A stretch of DNA of 64,000 nucleotides from Campylobacteraceae bacterium. GTDB taxonomy: Bacteria > Campylobacterota > Campylobacteria > Campylobacterales > Sulfurovaceae. A model generated the notes under the pieces. The model saw only the letters and a program-made list of their open reading frames with translations. It searched no databases and had not been told where the DNA came from. The position numbers were made by a program, and so were the translations under genes. Positions 1 through 7,297 of this stretch are shown one piece after another (positions within the stretch are counted from its first letter, which is position 1; each line of letters opens with the position of its first letter). The DNA lies in NCBI GenBank assembly GCA_027080995.1, contig JALWNT010000021.1:1-64000 (forward strand), given 5' to 3'.

Positions 1-129
1 AAGCGCAGCCACGGCTTCGGACTGGGGCTCTATATCGTCGCCAACATTCTGGAGAAGCTCGGTTACGGCTTCCGTTACCGATACGACAAAGAGAAGGGGG
101 AGAATGTCTTTGAGGTGGTGATGGATTAG
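1..129 (+). CDS. Sensor histidine kinase, C-terminal fragment
   Basis: The window opens inside this gene; only its last 42 codons are present. The fragment contains GFGLGLYIVANIL, the G2-box of the HATPase_c ATP-binding domain of two-component sensor kinases, followed by a short beta-rich tail ending EVVMD. The sensor part, dimerisation helix and phospho-histidine lie outside, so the signal and partner regulator cannot be named. It converges on the next gene and the two stop codons overlap by four bases (126-129). Confidence 0.8.
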   Translation, partial: KRSHGFGLGLYIVANILEKLGYGFRYRYDKEKGENVFEVVMD

Positions 130-1421
130 GAAGGCTCTGCTTTCAGCGCTTCGGCGATGAGCTCCACCGGATTTTTGAAGACCACATCCACGTCGGCCTG
201 ATGCAGCGAATTGGAGATCTGCATCCGGCAGGCGCTGCACTCGGCACTGACGATTTGGGCGCCGCTCTCGTCGATCATGGCGGCTTTGGGTTTGCCGGCG
301 GCTTCGGCCAGGTGGTATTTTTCCGTCTGCATGGTCACGCCGCCGAAGCCGCAGCAGCGGTTGGGGTCGCTCATCTCTTTGATCTCGTAGTTCTGGCTCA
401 GGAGTGAGCGGGGCTGCTGCCAGATCCCCTGGACCTTTCGGGCGTGGCAGGCGTCGTGGTAGGTCACACTCTGGGGCATGGTGATCCCTTTGGCGGCCAG
501 ACGCTCGGCCAGATCGGTCTGCTCTGCGAGCCATTCGGTGGCCATGAAGATCTTTTCATTGAGTTTGCGAGCCCTCTCGGCCCACTCATCCATCCCCCGG
601 TTGCGGAAGAAGACCTCCCAGTCGTGCTTGATCATGGCCGAGCAGGTGGCTTCGGGGATGATGATCGCCTCCACCTCGTCGATGAAGCTCTCGAAATATT
701 CGATGTTCTGTTTGCTGAGGGTTTCGACGGTATAGAAGTCTCCGGTGAAATAGGCGGGAGCGGAGCAGCATTTCTGCTCCTTGGGGATAAAGGCGTCGAT
801 CCCCAGCTCCTCCAGGATCTCCATGAGGCTGTCGCCGATGCCGGTGTAGTTGTAGTTGGCCAGGCAGCCGATGAAGATCGCTACGCGGCGTCTGCCGCCG
901 TGGGGTACATTTTCGGGGTATTTGTTGAGGAAGCTGGTCTTTCCCAGGCTGGGGAGCAGGCGGCCGCTTTTGATGATGGGGAGTTTGAAACGGGGGGTCA
1001 TCCCTCCCTTTTCGGGAAGATCCTGGAAACCGCAGGTGCGGAAGGTGTAGCCCAGCTTCATCATCCAGTCCATCAGCCAGCGGTGGCGCAGCAGCAGGAA
1101 AAAGGCCCGCTTGAACCAGGCGATACCGAACTTGTCGGCGATGTCCCGGCGGACCTCTTCGATCACCATGTCGGTCGGCAGCGAGTTGGGACAAACGTCG
1201 GTGCAGTGGGTGCAGAGAAAACAGCTCTCGAAGATATCCTTGGCGTTCTTGTCCAGCTCCAGCTCTCCGCGTTCATAGGCACCCAGCAGATCGATGAATC
1301 CCCGAGGTGAAGTGGTCTCGTCGGGGTTGATCAGGTGGATGGTGCAGCCGGGGATGCATTTGCCGCATTTGATGCACTCGTCACTGACGGAGGTGAAGTG
1401 AAATTTTCCGGAATTCTCCAT
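126..1421 (-). CDS. (Fe-S)-binding oxidoreductase, GlcF/HdrD-like CCG-domain protein
   Basis: About 431 residues. The N-terminus holds two [4Fe-4S] ferredoxin motifs (Cys16, 19, 22, 26 and Cys67, 70, 73, 77); the C-terminal half carries two CCG-type cysteine domains (a CCSAP and a CCGFGG motif) as in the iron-sulfur subunit of glycolate oxidase and heterodisulfide reductase subunit D. It probably passes electrons between a soluble donor and the quinone pool or a thiol/disulfide; the substrate cannot be read from sequence. It lies 24 bp behind hemN on the same strand, so co-transcription is likely. The ATG at 1421 (or an in-frame TTG at 1427) lies inside a heptamer repeat array, leaving no normal Shine-Dalgarno sequence. 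Confidence 0.8.
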   Translation of the reverse strand: MENSGKFHFTSVSDECIKCGKCIPGCTIHLINPDETTSPRGFIDLLGAYERGELELDKNAKDIFESCFLCTHCTDVCPNSLPTDMVIEEVRRDIADKFGIAWFKRAFFLLLRHRWLMDWMMKLGYTFRTCGFQDLPEKGGMTPRFKLPIIKSGRLLPSLGKTSFLNKYPENVPHGGRRRVAIFIGCLANYNYTGIGDSLMEILEELGIDAFIPKEQKCCSAPAYFTGDFYTVETLSKQNIEYFESFIDEVEAIIIPEATCSAMIKHDWEVFFRNRGMDEWAERARKLNEKIFMATEWLAEQTDLAERLAAKGITMPQSVTYHDACHARKVQGIWQQPRSLLSQNYEIKEMSDPNRCCGFGGVTMQTEKYHLAEAAGKPKAAMIDESGAQIVSAECSACRMQISNSLHQADVDVVFKNPVELIAEALKAEPS

Positions 1422-1440
1422 TCTCAATTTTCCATTCTCA
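1413..1440. repeat. Heptamer array (ATTCTCN x4) between hemN and the Fe-S gene
   Basis: Four units in strict 7-bp phase: ATTCTCC, ATTCTCA, ATTTTCC, ATTCTCA. The array begins five bases past the hemN stop codon (on the minus strand) and runs into the first codons of the downstream gene, whose start region it forms. Read on the minus strand each ATTCTCA unit gives TGAGAAT, which contains a TGA. Confidence 0.75.
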
Positions 1441-1445
1441 ATTGG

Positions 1446-2816
1446 TTAAACTGTCTTGCTGAAGCTCTTTTTGTTGCCTTCGTACTTGTTCATGTAGGCA
1501 TCAAAGGGCATGGCGATGTTGCGGATTAGCAGGGTGCCGGTGGGAGCGACCTGGATTTTTTGGTCCGAGATGCTCAGGAGCCCGGCCTCTTCGAACTCCT
1601 TCAGTTTTTCCAGGGGCTCGGCGAAATAGTCGGCGAAGTCGATGTCGAATTCCGCTTCGACGCGGGGGATATCGACGCTGAAGTTGGCCATCAGCTCCAT
1701 GATGACGCTTTTGCGGATCACGTCGTCGTCGCTGAGTTCCACGCCCCGCTCGAAAGGAAGCCGTCCGGCGTCGATGGCGGCTTCGTACTCTTTCATGTTT
1801 TTGGTATTCTGGGCGTAGTAGCGCTCCCCCTCACCGATGCTGGTCAGACCGATGCCGATGAGGTTGGCGCCCCCTTTGGTGGTGTAGCCCTGGAAGTTCC
1901 GGTGGAGCTCCCCTTTGGCGATGGCACCGAAGAGTTCATCCTCGGGCTTGGCGAAGTGGTCCATGCCGATCATCTCGTACCCCTTGTCGGTGAGGTAGTC
2001 GATGGTATGCTGGAGGATCGCCAGTTTCACCTCGGGAGAGGGGAGGGTGGTCTCGTCGAATTTCCGCATGGTCTTTTTGAGCCAGGGGACGTGGGCGTAG
2101 TTGAAGACCGCCAGTCGGTCGGGATCGAGACTCCTGGCCAGCTCCAGTGTCTTTTTGAAGCTCTCCAATGTTTGGTAGGGCAGGCCGTAGATCAGATCGG
2201 TATTGATACTGCCGATGCCGTATTTACGGGCCAGCTCCACGGCGGCTTTGGTCGTCTCGTAGGGTTGGTGGCGATGGATCTCCTCCTGGACCTTCGGATC
2301 GAAATCCTGCACCCCGAAGCTGATCCGGTTGAAACCGTGGGATTTGAAAACCTTCATCTGCTCTTCGTTGAAGAACCTTGGATCGATCTCCACACTCACC
2401 TCGGCCTCTTCGCTCCAGTTGGGGAAAGCCTTTTTGAGATAGTTCATGATCTCGTCGAGTTCGAAGGCTTTGTAGTAGGTGGGGGTCCCGCCGCCGAAGT
2501 GGAACTGGATCACCTCCCGGTCGGTATCGAGATGCCGGGCCAGCAGATCGATCTCCCGCTTCAGGTAGTCGACATATTCGCTGAGTTTCTCCTCTTTGGA
2601 GGTGAAGACGACGTTACAGCCGCAGAAGTAGCAGGCGCTCCGGCAGAAGGGCAGGTGGACATAGAGTGACAGAGGCCCTTCGCCTTGTTCCAGGAAGCCA
2701 AGATAGCGGTCGTAACTGAAAGCGTCGCTGAACTCCAGGGCCGTCGGGTAGCTGGTATAGCGGGGACCGGGCCGGGAGTAGCGGCTGAATTTTTCCAGAT
2801 CGATGGTTTGATTCAA
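1446..2816 (-). CDS. hemN: Oxygen-independent coproporphyrinogen III oxidase
   Basis: 456 residues, the usual HemN length. The enzyme oxidatively decarboxylates coproporphyrinogen III to protoporphyrinogen IX using S-adenosylmethionine, in anaerobic haem synthesis in the cytoplasm. The radical-SAM motif is CRSACYFCGC (Cys58, 62, 65) with the extra HemN-type cysteine at 67; the GGGTPTYY SAM-binding segment follows. The start is a TTG at 2814-2816, preceded by AAAAGGA on the minus strand. The leader contains the palindrome AAAAGGACCCCTTTT covering the ribosome-binding site, which could hide it in a hairpin. The gene is first in a two-gene run with the Fe-S protein. Confidence 0.95.
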   Translation of the reverse strand: MNQTIDLEKFSRYSRPGPRYTSYPTALEFSDAFSYDRYLGFLEQGEGPLSLYVHLPFCRSACYFCGCNVVFTSKEEKLSEYVDYLKREIDLLARHLDTDREVIQFHFGGGTPTYYKAFELDEIMNYLKKAFPNWSEEAEVSVEIDPRFFNEEQMKVFKSHGFNRISFGVQDFDPKVQEEIHRHQPYETTKAAVELARKYGIGSINTDLIYGLPYQTLESFKKTLELARSLDPDRLAVFNYAHVPWLKKTMRKFDETTLPSPEVKLAILQHTIDYLTDKGYEMIGMDHFAKPEDELFGAIAKGELHRNFQGYTTKGGANLIGIGLTSIGEGERYYAQNTKNMKEYEAAIDAGRLPFERGVELSDDDVIRKSVIMELMANFSVDIPRVEAEFDIDFADYFAEPLEKLKEFEEAGLLSISDQKIQVAPTGTLLIRNIAMPFDAYMNKYEGNKKSFSKTV

Positions 2817-2830
2817 AAGGGGTCCTTTTG

Positions 2831-2904
2831 ATGATGTTGGATTTTGTCCTCGTTCCTGCGGGGTTGTCGCTTCGCTCGGACGGATGTTGGATTTTGGATG
2901 CCGG
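2831..2904. repeat. Two short ATTTTGG-type heptamer runs upstream of hemN
   Basis: Positions 2831-2846 read ATGATGTTGGATTTTG, and 2884-2904 are three units in phase: ATGTTGG, ATTTTGG, ATGCCGG. The same unit family recurs behind the rluA-like gene at 31331-31365. They lie in the 223-bp gap between hemN and argF, which contains no gene that I can support. Confidence 0.6.
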
Positions 2905-2905
2905 G

Positions 2906-2979
2906 GCGTTGCTCGGCAACGCGTATTTTTGGAGGCGGGACTTCAGTCCCGCAATGCAGGGTTGAAGTCCTGCCTCTAC
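2906..2979. repeat. Triloop hairpin followed by a REP-like palindrome pair with GTAG end
   Basis: 2906-2922 is a perfect hairpin, GCGTTGC-TCG-GCAACGC. 2935-2952 is GCGGGAC-TTCA-GTCCCGC, followed by the related imperfect hairpin at 2956-2973. On the minus strand the second hairpin is preceded by GTAGAGG (2979-2973). A GTAG tetranucleotide beside a palindrome, arranged in pairs, is the pattern of REP/BIME elements mobilised by RAYT (TnpA-REP) transposases. No RAYT gene is in this window. Confidence 0.6.
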
Positions 2980-3027
2980 TACCCAATAACAGCATTCCTG
3001 CCACGTATGATTTACGATTCGGTTCGG

Positions 3028-3055
3028 AGCACGTAGCACTTAGCACGTAGCACTC
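3028..3055. repeat. Heptamer array (AGCACNT x4) forming the end of argF
   Basis: Four units in phase: AGCACGT, AGCACTT, AGCACGT, AGCACTC. On the coding (minus) strand of argF this reads GTGCTAC, GTGCTAA and so on. The argF stop TAA (3040-3042) and the preceding codons for Ser-Ala-Thr-Cys are made of repeat units, so the array has overwritten or extended the 3' end of the gene. Confidence 0.8.
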
Positions 3056-3984
3056 TCTCCATTGTCGTCCCGGTGCTCATCGAGCCAGACCATGATGCCC
3101 TTCTGGGCGTGGAGGCGGTTTTCGGCTTCGGTGAAGATTGCTTCGGCGTGCTCTTCGAAAACCTCTTCGCTCACTTCGTAGCCCCGGTAGGCAGGGAGGC
3201 AGTGGAGGAAAATGGCATCGGGTTTGGCGTGGCTCATGAGCTTTTTGTCCACCATGAAGCCGGCGAAATCCCGGATGCGCTTCTCTTTCTCCTCCTCCTG
3301 GCCCATGCTGACCCAGGTATCGGTGGTGACCACGTCGGCATTCTGTACCGCGCCGACAGGATCGTAGCCGAAGATCAGCTTGCCGCCGTATTTTTCGGCG
3401 AGGCGTTCCGCTTCCAGGACCACGGCGGGATCGCATTCGTACCCTTTGGGAGTGGCGAGCCGGAGTTCGAAGCCCATGATCGCCGCCAGGTAGAGCCAGG
3501 AGTGGGCCATGTTGTTGCCGTCGCCGACGTAGGCGACCACCGGATCGCTCTTGCCGAACTCCAGCATCGTTAGGTAGTCGGTCATGAGCTGGACCGGATG
3601 GTAGCTGTCGGTCAGGCCGTTGATGACGGGGACCCGGGAGTAACGGGCGAACTCCTCGAGTTTGCTCTGCTCGAAGGTGCGGATCATCACCATGTCCACC
3701 ATGCGGCTGATGACCCGGGCGGTATCTTTCATCGGTTCCCCCCGGCCCAGCTGGATGTCCCGGCTGGAGAGAAAAAGCCCCGTGCCTCCCAGCTGGTAGA
3801 TCCCGGTCTCGAAACTCACCCTAGTACGGGTGGAGCTCTTTTCGAAGATCATCGCCAGGGTCTGGTTTTTGAGGTAGGGGACGTATTCACCGGCCTTTGT
3901 CTGAGCTTTGATCTTGATCGCCAGATCGATCATCTCCCGCAGTTCGTCGCGGGTGAAATCCCTGAGGGTCAGAAAGTGCCGCAT
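3040..3984 (-). CDS. argF: Ornithine carbamoyltransferase
   Basis: 314 residues from the chosen start. It transfers a carbamoyl group from carbamoyl phosphate to ornithine to give citrulline in arginine synthesis. The carbamoyl-phosphate loop SSTRTR is at residues 50-55, HPVQ in the middle and the ornithine-loop motif HCLPAYRG near the end. The ATG at 3984 has AAGGAGA just upstream. A further in-frame ATG at 4053 is rejected because it lies inside the probable -10 box. The C-terminus [15 protein letters not shown] runs past the usual end, and its last four residues come from the heptamer array. argB of the same pathway lies elsewhere in the window (13.3 kb), so the arginine genes are scattered. 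Confidence 0.95.
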   Translation of the reverse strand: MRHFLTLRDFTRDELREMIDLAIKIKAQTKAGEYVPYLKNQTLAMIFEKSSTRTRVSFETGIYQLGGTGLFLSSRDIQLGRGEPMKDTARVISRMVDMVMIRTFEQSKLEEFARYSRVPVINGLTDSYHPVQLMTDYLTMLEFGKSDPVVAYVGDGNNMAHSWLYLAAIMGFELRLATPKGYECDPAVVLEAERLAEKYGGKLIFGYDPVGAVQNADVVTTDTWVSMGQEEEKEKRIRDFAGFMVDKKLMSHAKPDAIFLHCLPAYRGYEVSEEVFEEHAEAIFTEAENRLHAQKGIMVWLDEHRDDNGESATC

Positions 3985-4040
3985 ACTCTTCTCCTTGGCG
4001 CACTCCCCCTCTCGGGTGAAAACGCCTGAATTTGAAAGCG

Positions 4041-4054
4041 TACATTTTATCATA
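4041..4054 (-). promoter_or_regulatory. Probable argF promoter (-10 region)
   Basis: On the minus strand this reads TATGATAAAATGTA, an extended AT-rich -10 box of the type used by Campylobacterota sigma-70, which does not require a -35. It lies about 60 bp upstream of the argF ATG at 3984. A closely similar box lies before the small gene at 59008. Confidence 0.45.
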
Positions 4055-4129
4055 GAAAGGATTTTGAAAAGGGATCTTCTGCCGGATCGCAGATTCCGGG
4101 GTGGATGAGTGCGGTGATTTTTCGTTACA

Positions 4130-4164
4130 ATTTCGTGTTTTGTATTTTGTGCTTTATGTTTCTA
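4130..4164. repeat. Degenerate heptamer array (NTTTNGT x5)
   Basis: Five units in phase: ATTTCGT, GTTTTGT, ATTTTGT, GCTTTAT, GTTTCTA. It lies in the 514-bp non-coding interval between argF and dnaX. An open frame of about 67 codons over it has repeat-derived, low-complexity coding and no family resemblance, so I do not call a gene. Confidence 0.55.
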
Positions 4165-4190
4165 TGGTGTACAAAAAAATTAAATAGTGC

Positions 4191-4331
4191 CGTAGGTTTG
4201 GCCGTGCCAAACGCCTCCGTCAAGGATGATTCGGCGAGGGAGGATCGTTCTTCTCCGCAGAGTATTTTCCAAAAATTTCATTCAAGCGTAAAAATACATT
4301 CCTTGTAACGTTTGGCATGGCCAAACCTACG
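4191..4331. repeat. REP-like element with 23-bp inverted ends (BIME-like)
   Basis: The left arm 4191-4213 and right arm 4309-4331 are inverted copies with one mismatch. Each arm is itself a hairpin, GTTTGGC-CGT-GCCAAAC on the left, with GTAG at the outer side of the left hairpin and its complement CTAC on the right. This head-to-head GTAG-palindrome arrangement is that of REP doublets. The roughly 95 bp between the arms hold no recognisable gene. Confidence 0.7.
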
Positions 4332-4351
4332 CGTTTGGGGATGTTGGGGAA

Positions 4352-4498
4352 GTTTTGAATTTTGAGTTATGAGTTGTGAATGTAGGGGAGAGGGTGAATG
4401 TTGGAAGTTGGATGTTTGATTCGTGGTCCGGGTTCCGGGTTCGGTGTTGCGAAAAGCCGCTGTGCGGCGTTGCGAAAAACGAAAAACGAAAAACGAAA
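4352..4498. repeat. Long drifting heptamer array abutting the dnaX stop codon
   Basis: From 4352 the sequence runs in 7-bp steps while the unit changes: GTTTTGA, ATTTTGA, GTTATGA, GTTGTGA, then TTGGAAG, TTGGATG, then CGGGTTC twice. A triloop hairpin GCCGC-TGT-GCGGC (4456-4468) follows, then CGAAAAA repeated 3.7 times (4473-4498). The last unit touches the complement of the dnaX stop codon at 4499. No gene is present. Confidence 0.75.
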
Positions 4499-6334
4499 TC
4501 ACACTTTCCGTTTGATCCGCACTTTTTTGGGATCGAAGAGAGCGATGGCCTCTTTGATCATCGGCTCTTCGAGGAGTTTGGAGGGGTCGATCTCCCGGGA
4601 GGCTTCGCTCGTGCCCGTATCGGGGTTCATGCAGCTCGAGGGTAGCTCGATCGCTTCGATGCTGCCGGAGGTTTGGGCGTTTTCGGGAAGGTCGCACTCT
4701 TCGTTTTCGGGTTGTGTGGGGAGACTTTCATCCCTCTCCCGCGCCCTCGGAGGGGGCGTGCGGATCACTTTTTTTTTATCGCTCTCTTCGCTCTTCTCTT
4801 CGGAAGGGGGGAGGTTGACGATGCGGGTCTCGAGGCCGAAAATCTCTTGGACGAAGGTGCGGATCAGCGCCCAGTGGCGGATCAGGAGTTTTTTGTCCTC
4901 CCCTTCGGCGGCGGATTCCCAGCTGAGGGCTCGGCCGTCGAAGGCGTGATAGCGGATGTTGCGCTCGAAGCAGGCTCCCAGGTCATAATCCCGATCGTAG
5001 AGTTTCTCGACGAGCGTGCGGAAGCGCAGGAGACCGGAGTCGTCGGCGAGGGGTTTGTCGCCTTTTTCCCCGGAGGCGGGCTCTTTTGGGGCGGGTCTCT
5101 GCTCCGGCGCGGCGGCGGAACTTTCCGCGGAGGGGAGGGGAGCCTCGGCAGCCCGATCCGTCGCCGAAGTCTCTTCGGCGGAGGCGGGCCTTGCGTGAGC
5201 CGGAGCGGCTTGTTGTCTCGGAGGCTCCTGCGCGACGGGGGGTACGGCTGTCGATGAGGCGGGCGTGACTCCCGCCAGCTCTTTTTGGAGGGTGCGGATC
5301 ATTTCGTCGATCTCTTTGATGGAGAGGGCTTCCATCATTTTGAAAAGGGTCAGCGAGAGGACGAACTCCCCGTCGCTACCGAGAAAGAGCAACTCTTTGG
5401 CTTCGGCGAGGATCCGGAAAAAGCGGTCGAGGATCAGCGGAGGGAATCGGGGATCTTTGGCGAAGAGGAGCTCTTTGAGGTGCATCGTCAATTCGTCGAC
5501 AATCATCTCCGTCTCGTACTCGGCGCTCTCATGGACGAAAGTGAGGATCGCCGCTTCGTTCTTGCGGAGGATCGTATCGAGCAGGGCGTCGAGTCGGGCG
5601 GGTTCGATGATCCCCAGCATCGTCGTGACCGTGGGCAGATCCACAGCTCCTTTGGCATAGACGATGGCTTGATCGAGGAGAGTCAGCGAATCCCGCAGAC
5701 TTCCCGCCCCGCTGCGAGCGAGGATCTCGAGCGCTTCGGGCTCGTAGTCGATCCCTTCGAGGTTGAGGATGTGCTCCAGATGGCTTTTGACCAGGCGGGG
5801 AGAGATCTTTTTGAAACGGAAATGCTGGGTCCGGGAGAGGATCGTCGCCGGGAGTTTGAGCGGATCGGTCGTCGCAAGGATGAATTTGACGAAATCGGGC
5901 GGCTCTTCCAGAGTCTTGAGCAGCGCGTTGAAGGCCTGAGGGGTGAGCATGTGGACTTCGTCGATGATGAAAATTTTGAAGCGGCCGCTGCCGGGTTTGT
6001 ATTTGGTATGCTCGATCAACTCTTTGATGTCGTCGATCCCCCGGTTGGAGGCGGCGTCCATCTCGATGATGTCCATGTGACGATATTCGTTGGCCATGAC
6101 GCAGTGGGGGCACTCTTCGCAGGGGCGGGAGGTGGGGCCCTTTTCGCAGAGCAGGGCTTTGGCGAAGATCCGGGCGGTGGAAGTCTTGCCGCTGCCGCGA
6201 AGCCCCGAAAAGAGGTAGGCGTGGGAGAGCCGGTCGCCGTCGAGAGCCTGGGAGAGGGTCTGAGAGACGGCTTCTTGGCCCACCAGATCGGCGAAAGAAC
6301 GGGGACGGTATTTGCGAGCGAGCGCGAGCGCCAC
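4499..6334 (-). CDS. dnaX: DNA polymerase III subunits gamma/tau (clamp loader)
   Basis: 611 residues. DnaX is the AAA+ motor of the replication clamp loader. Walker A GLRGSGKTS is at 44-52, the zinc module Cys63-Cys72-Cys75-Cys78 follows, Walker B is IIDEVHML and the arginine-finger region LSRTQHF comes after it. Residues about 340-440 form an Ala/Pro/Glu-rich linker, and the end FDPKKVRIKRKV resembles other Campylobacterota DnaX proteins. At codons 520-522 three Lys codons form a run of nine A followed by G (4777-4769 on the minus strand), a classic slippage site. Loss of one A gives an immediate TGA; gain of one A gives a stop after 13 further codons. The gene has its own promoter region facing the next operon. 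Confidence 0.95.
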   Translation of the reverse strand: MALALARKYRPRSFADLVGQEAVSQTLSQALDGDRLSHAYLFSGLRGSGKTSTARIFAKALLCEKGPTSRPCEECPHCVMANEYRHMDIIEMDAASNRGIDDIKELIEHTKYKPGSGRFKIFIIDEVHMLTPQAFNALLKTLEEPPDFVKFILATTDPLKLPATILSRTQHFRFKKISPRLVKSHLEHILNLEGIDYEPEALEILARSGAGSLRDSLTLLDQAIVYAKGAVDLPTVTTMLGIIEPARLDALLDTILRKNEAAILTFVHESAEYETEMIVDELTMHLKELLFAKDPRFPPLILDRFFRILAEAKELLFLGSDGEFVLSLTLFKMMEALSIKEIDEMIRTLQKELAGVTPASSTAVPPVAQEPPRQQAAPAHARPASAEETSATDRAAEAPLPSAESSAAAPEQRPAPKEPASGEKGDKPLADDSGLLRFRTLVEKLYDRDYDLGACFERNIRYHAFDGRALSWESAAEGEDKKLLIRHWALIRTFVQEIFGLETRIVNLPPSEEKSEESDKKKVIRTPPPRARERDESLPTQPENEECDLPENAQTSGSIEAIELPSSCMNPDTGTSEASREIDPSKLLEEPMIKEAIALFDPKKVRIKRKV

Positions 6335-6447
6335 GGCATCTCCTTTGCGGGAATCTTTCGGATGAGGGGGTCTATTGTAGTGGAAATTTTCTTTCGGTGT
6401 TCTAAAAAATTTCTCTCTGCCTAATAGACTTTAAACGGCTCTTGGGA

Positions 6448-6453
6448 TACAAT
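6448..6453 (+). promoter_or_regulatory. Probable -10 box for the 6483-8199 operon
   Basis: TACAAT within GGGATACAATTGACG, 30 bp before the ATG at 6483, in the divergent spacer with dnaX. On the other strand CTACAATAG near 6373-6381 could be the -10 box of dnaX. Confidence 0.4.
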
Positions 6454-6482
6454 TGACGGCATCAAAACAGAGGAGACGAACG

Positions 6483-6767
6483 ATGAGGCAATGCATCGAA
6501 GCCCACATACGGATGGAAGAGCGCTACGAAGGCTTGAGCTTGACCTACGGAGACAATCCCGAACTGAAAAAGCAGGTGATGGAAGCGATCGAAGCGGCAA
6601 AAAAAGAGACGGGTTTGGAGCCGGAAGTCTTCGGAAATCCCTCACCGGACAATCCCGAAAGAGAAGGAGTCTATCTCGAGTTCCATGAAGACGCGCAGCG
6701 CGACGCCGGCGACTTTTTCGAGCGGGTGCTGCACAAATTGAATGTCGTCTGCGAAAAGGATCTCTGA
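6483..6767 (+). CDS. Conserved small protein of unknown function
   Basis: 94 residues from an ATG preceded by GAGGAGACGAACG, a good ribosome-binding site; an upstream in-frame ATG at 6453 lacks one and falls at the promoter. The product is charged and mostly helical, with no signal peptide, membrane segment or metal motif. I recognise no family. The stop and the next start share a base (TGATG at 6765-6769), so it is translationally coupled to the cyclophilin gene and is certainly part of that operon. Confidence 0.7.
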   Translation: MRQCIEAHIRMEERYEGLSLTYGDNPELKKQVMEAIEAAKKETGLEPEVFGNPSPDNPEREGVYLEFHEDAQRDAGDFFERVLHKLNVVCEKDL

Positions 6768-7297
6768 TGCGCAGAGTCCTGCTCGCTTTTTCGCTTCTTG
6801 TCGGCGTACTCTGGGCCGGAGCGAAGGCCCCGATCGTCACGCTCAAGACCAACCAAGGCGATATCGTGCTTAAGCTTTTCCCCAAAGCGGCGCCGTTGGC
6901 GGTGGAGAATTTCCTCAAACTGGCGAAAAAAGGCTACTACGACGGTGTCACTTTCCATCGGGTGATCAAAGGCTTCATGATCCAAGGCGGTGACCCCACG
7001 GGAACCGGCCGCGGCGGAGAGTCGATCTGGGGCAAAGAGTTCAAAAACGAGTACGCTCCCAACCTGGTTTTTGATCGTCCCTACCTCCTGGCGATGGCCA
7101 ACCGCGGCCCCAACACCAACGGCAGCCAATTTTTCATCACCGTGGCTCCGGCGCCCTGGCTCAACGGCGGCTACACCATCTTCGGAGAGGTGATCCGCGG
7201 ACAAAAAGTCGTCGACAAAATCGACAACGTCCCCACCGGCCCCGGTGACAAACCCCTGAAAAAGCAGGTGATCCTCAAAGCGACCGTCCAGGAATGA
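6767..7297 (+). CDS. Periplasmic peptidyl-prolyl cis-trans isomerase, cyclophilin type
   Basis: 176 residues with an N-terminal signal peptide (RRVLLAFSLLVGVLWAGA), so it acts in the periplasm or is membrane-anchored on the outer face. The cyclophilin core is complete: VTFHRVIKGFMIQGGD carries the catalytic Arg, and ANRGPNTNGSQFF contains the substrate-pocket residues. It speeds up proline isomerisation during folding of exported proteins. It overlaps cmoB by four bases (ATGA at 7294). Confidence 0.92.
   Translation: MRRVLLAFSLLVGVLWAGAKAPIVTLKTNQGDIVLKLFPKAAPLAVENFLKLAKKGYYDGVTFHRVIKGFMIQGGDPTGTGRGGESIWGKEFKNEYAPNLVFDRPYLLAMANRGPNTNGSQFFITVAPAPWLNGGYTIFGEVIRGQKVVDKIDNVPTGPGDKPLKKQVILKATVQE

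Noticed and set aside
4105-4308. A 67-codon ORF between argF and dnaX
   Set aside because: It lies over a heptamer array and a REP-like arm, with low-complexity coding and no ribosome-binding site.
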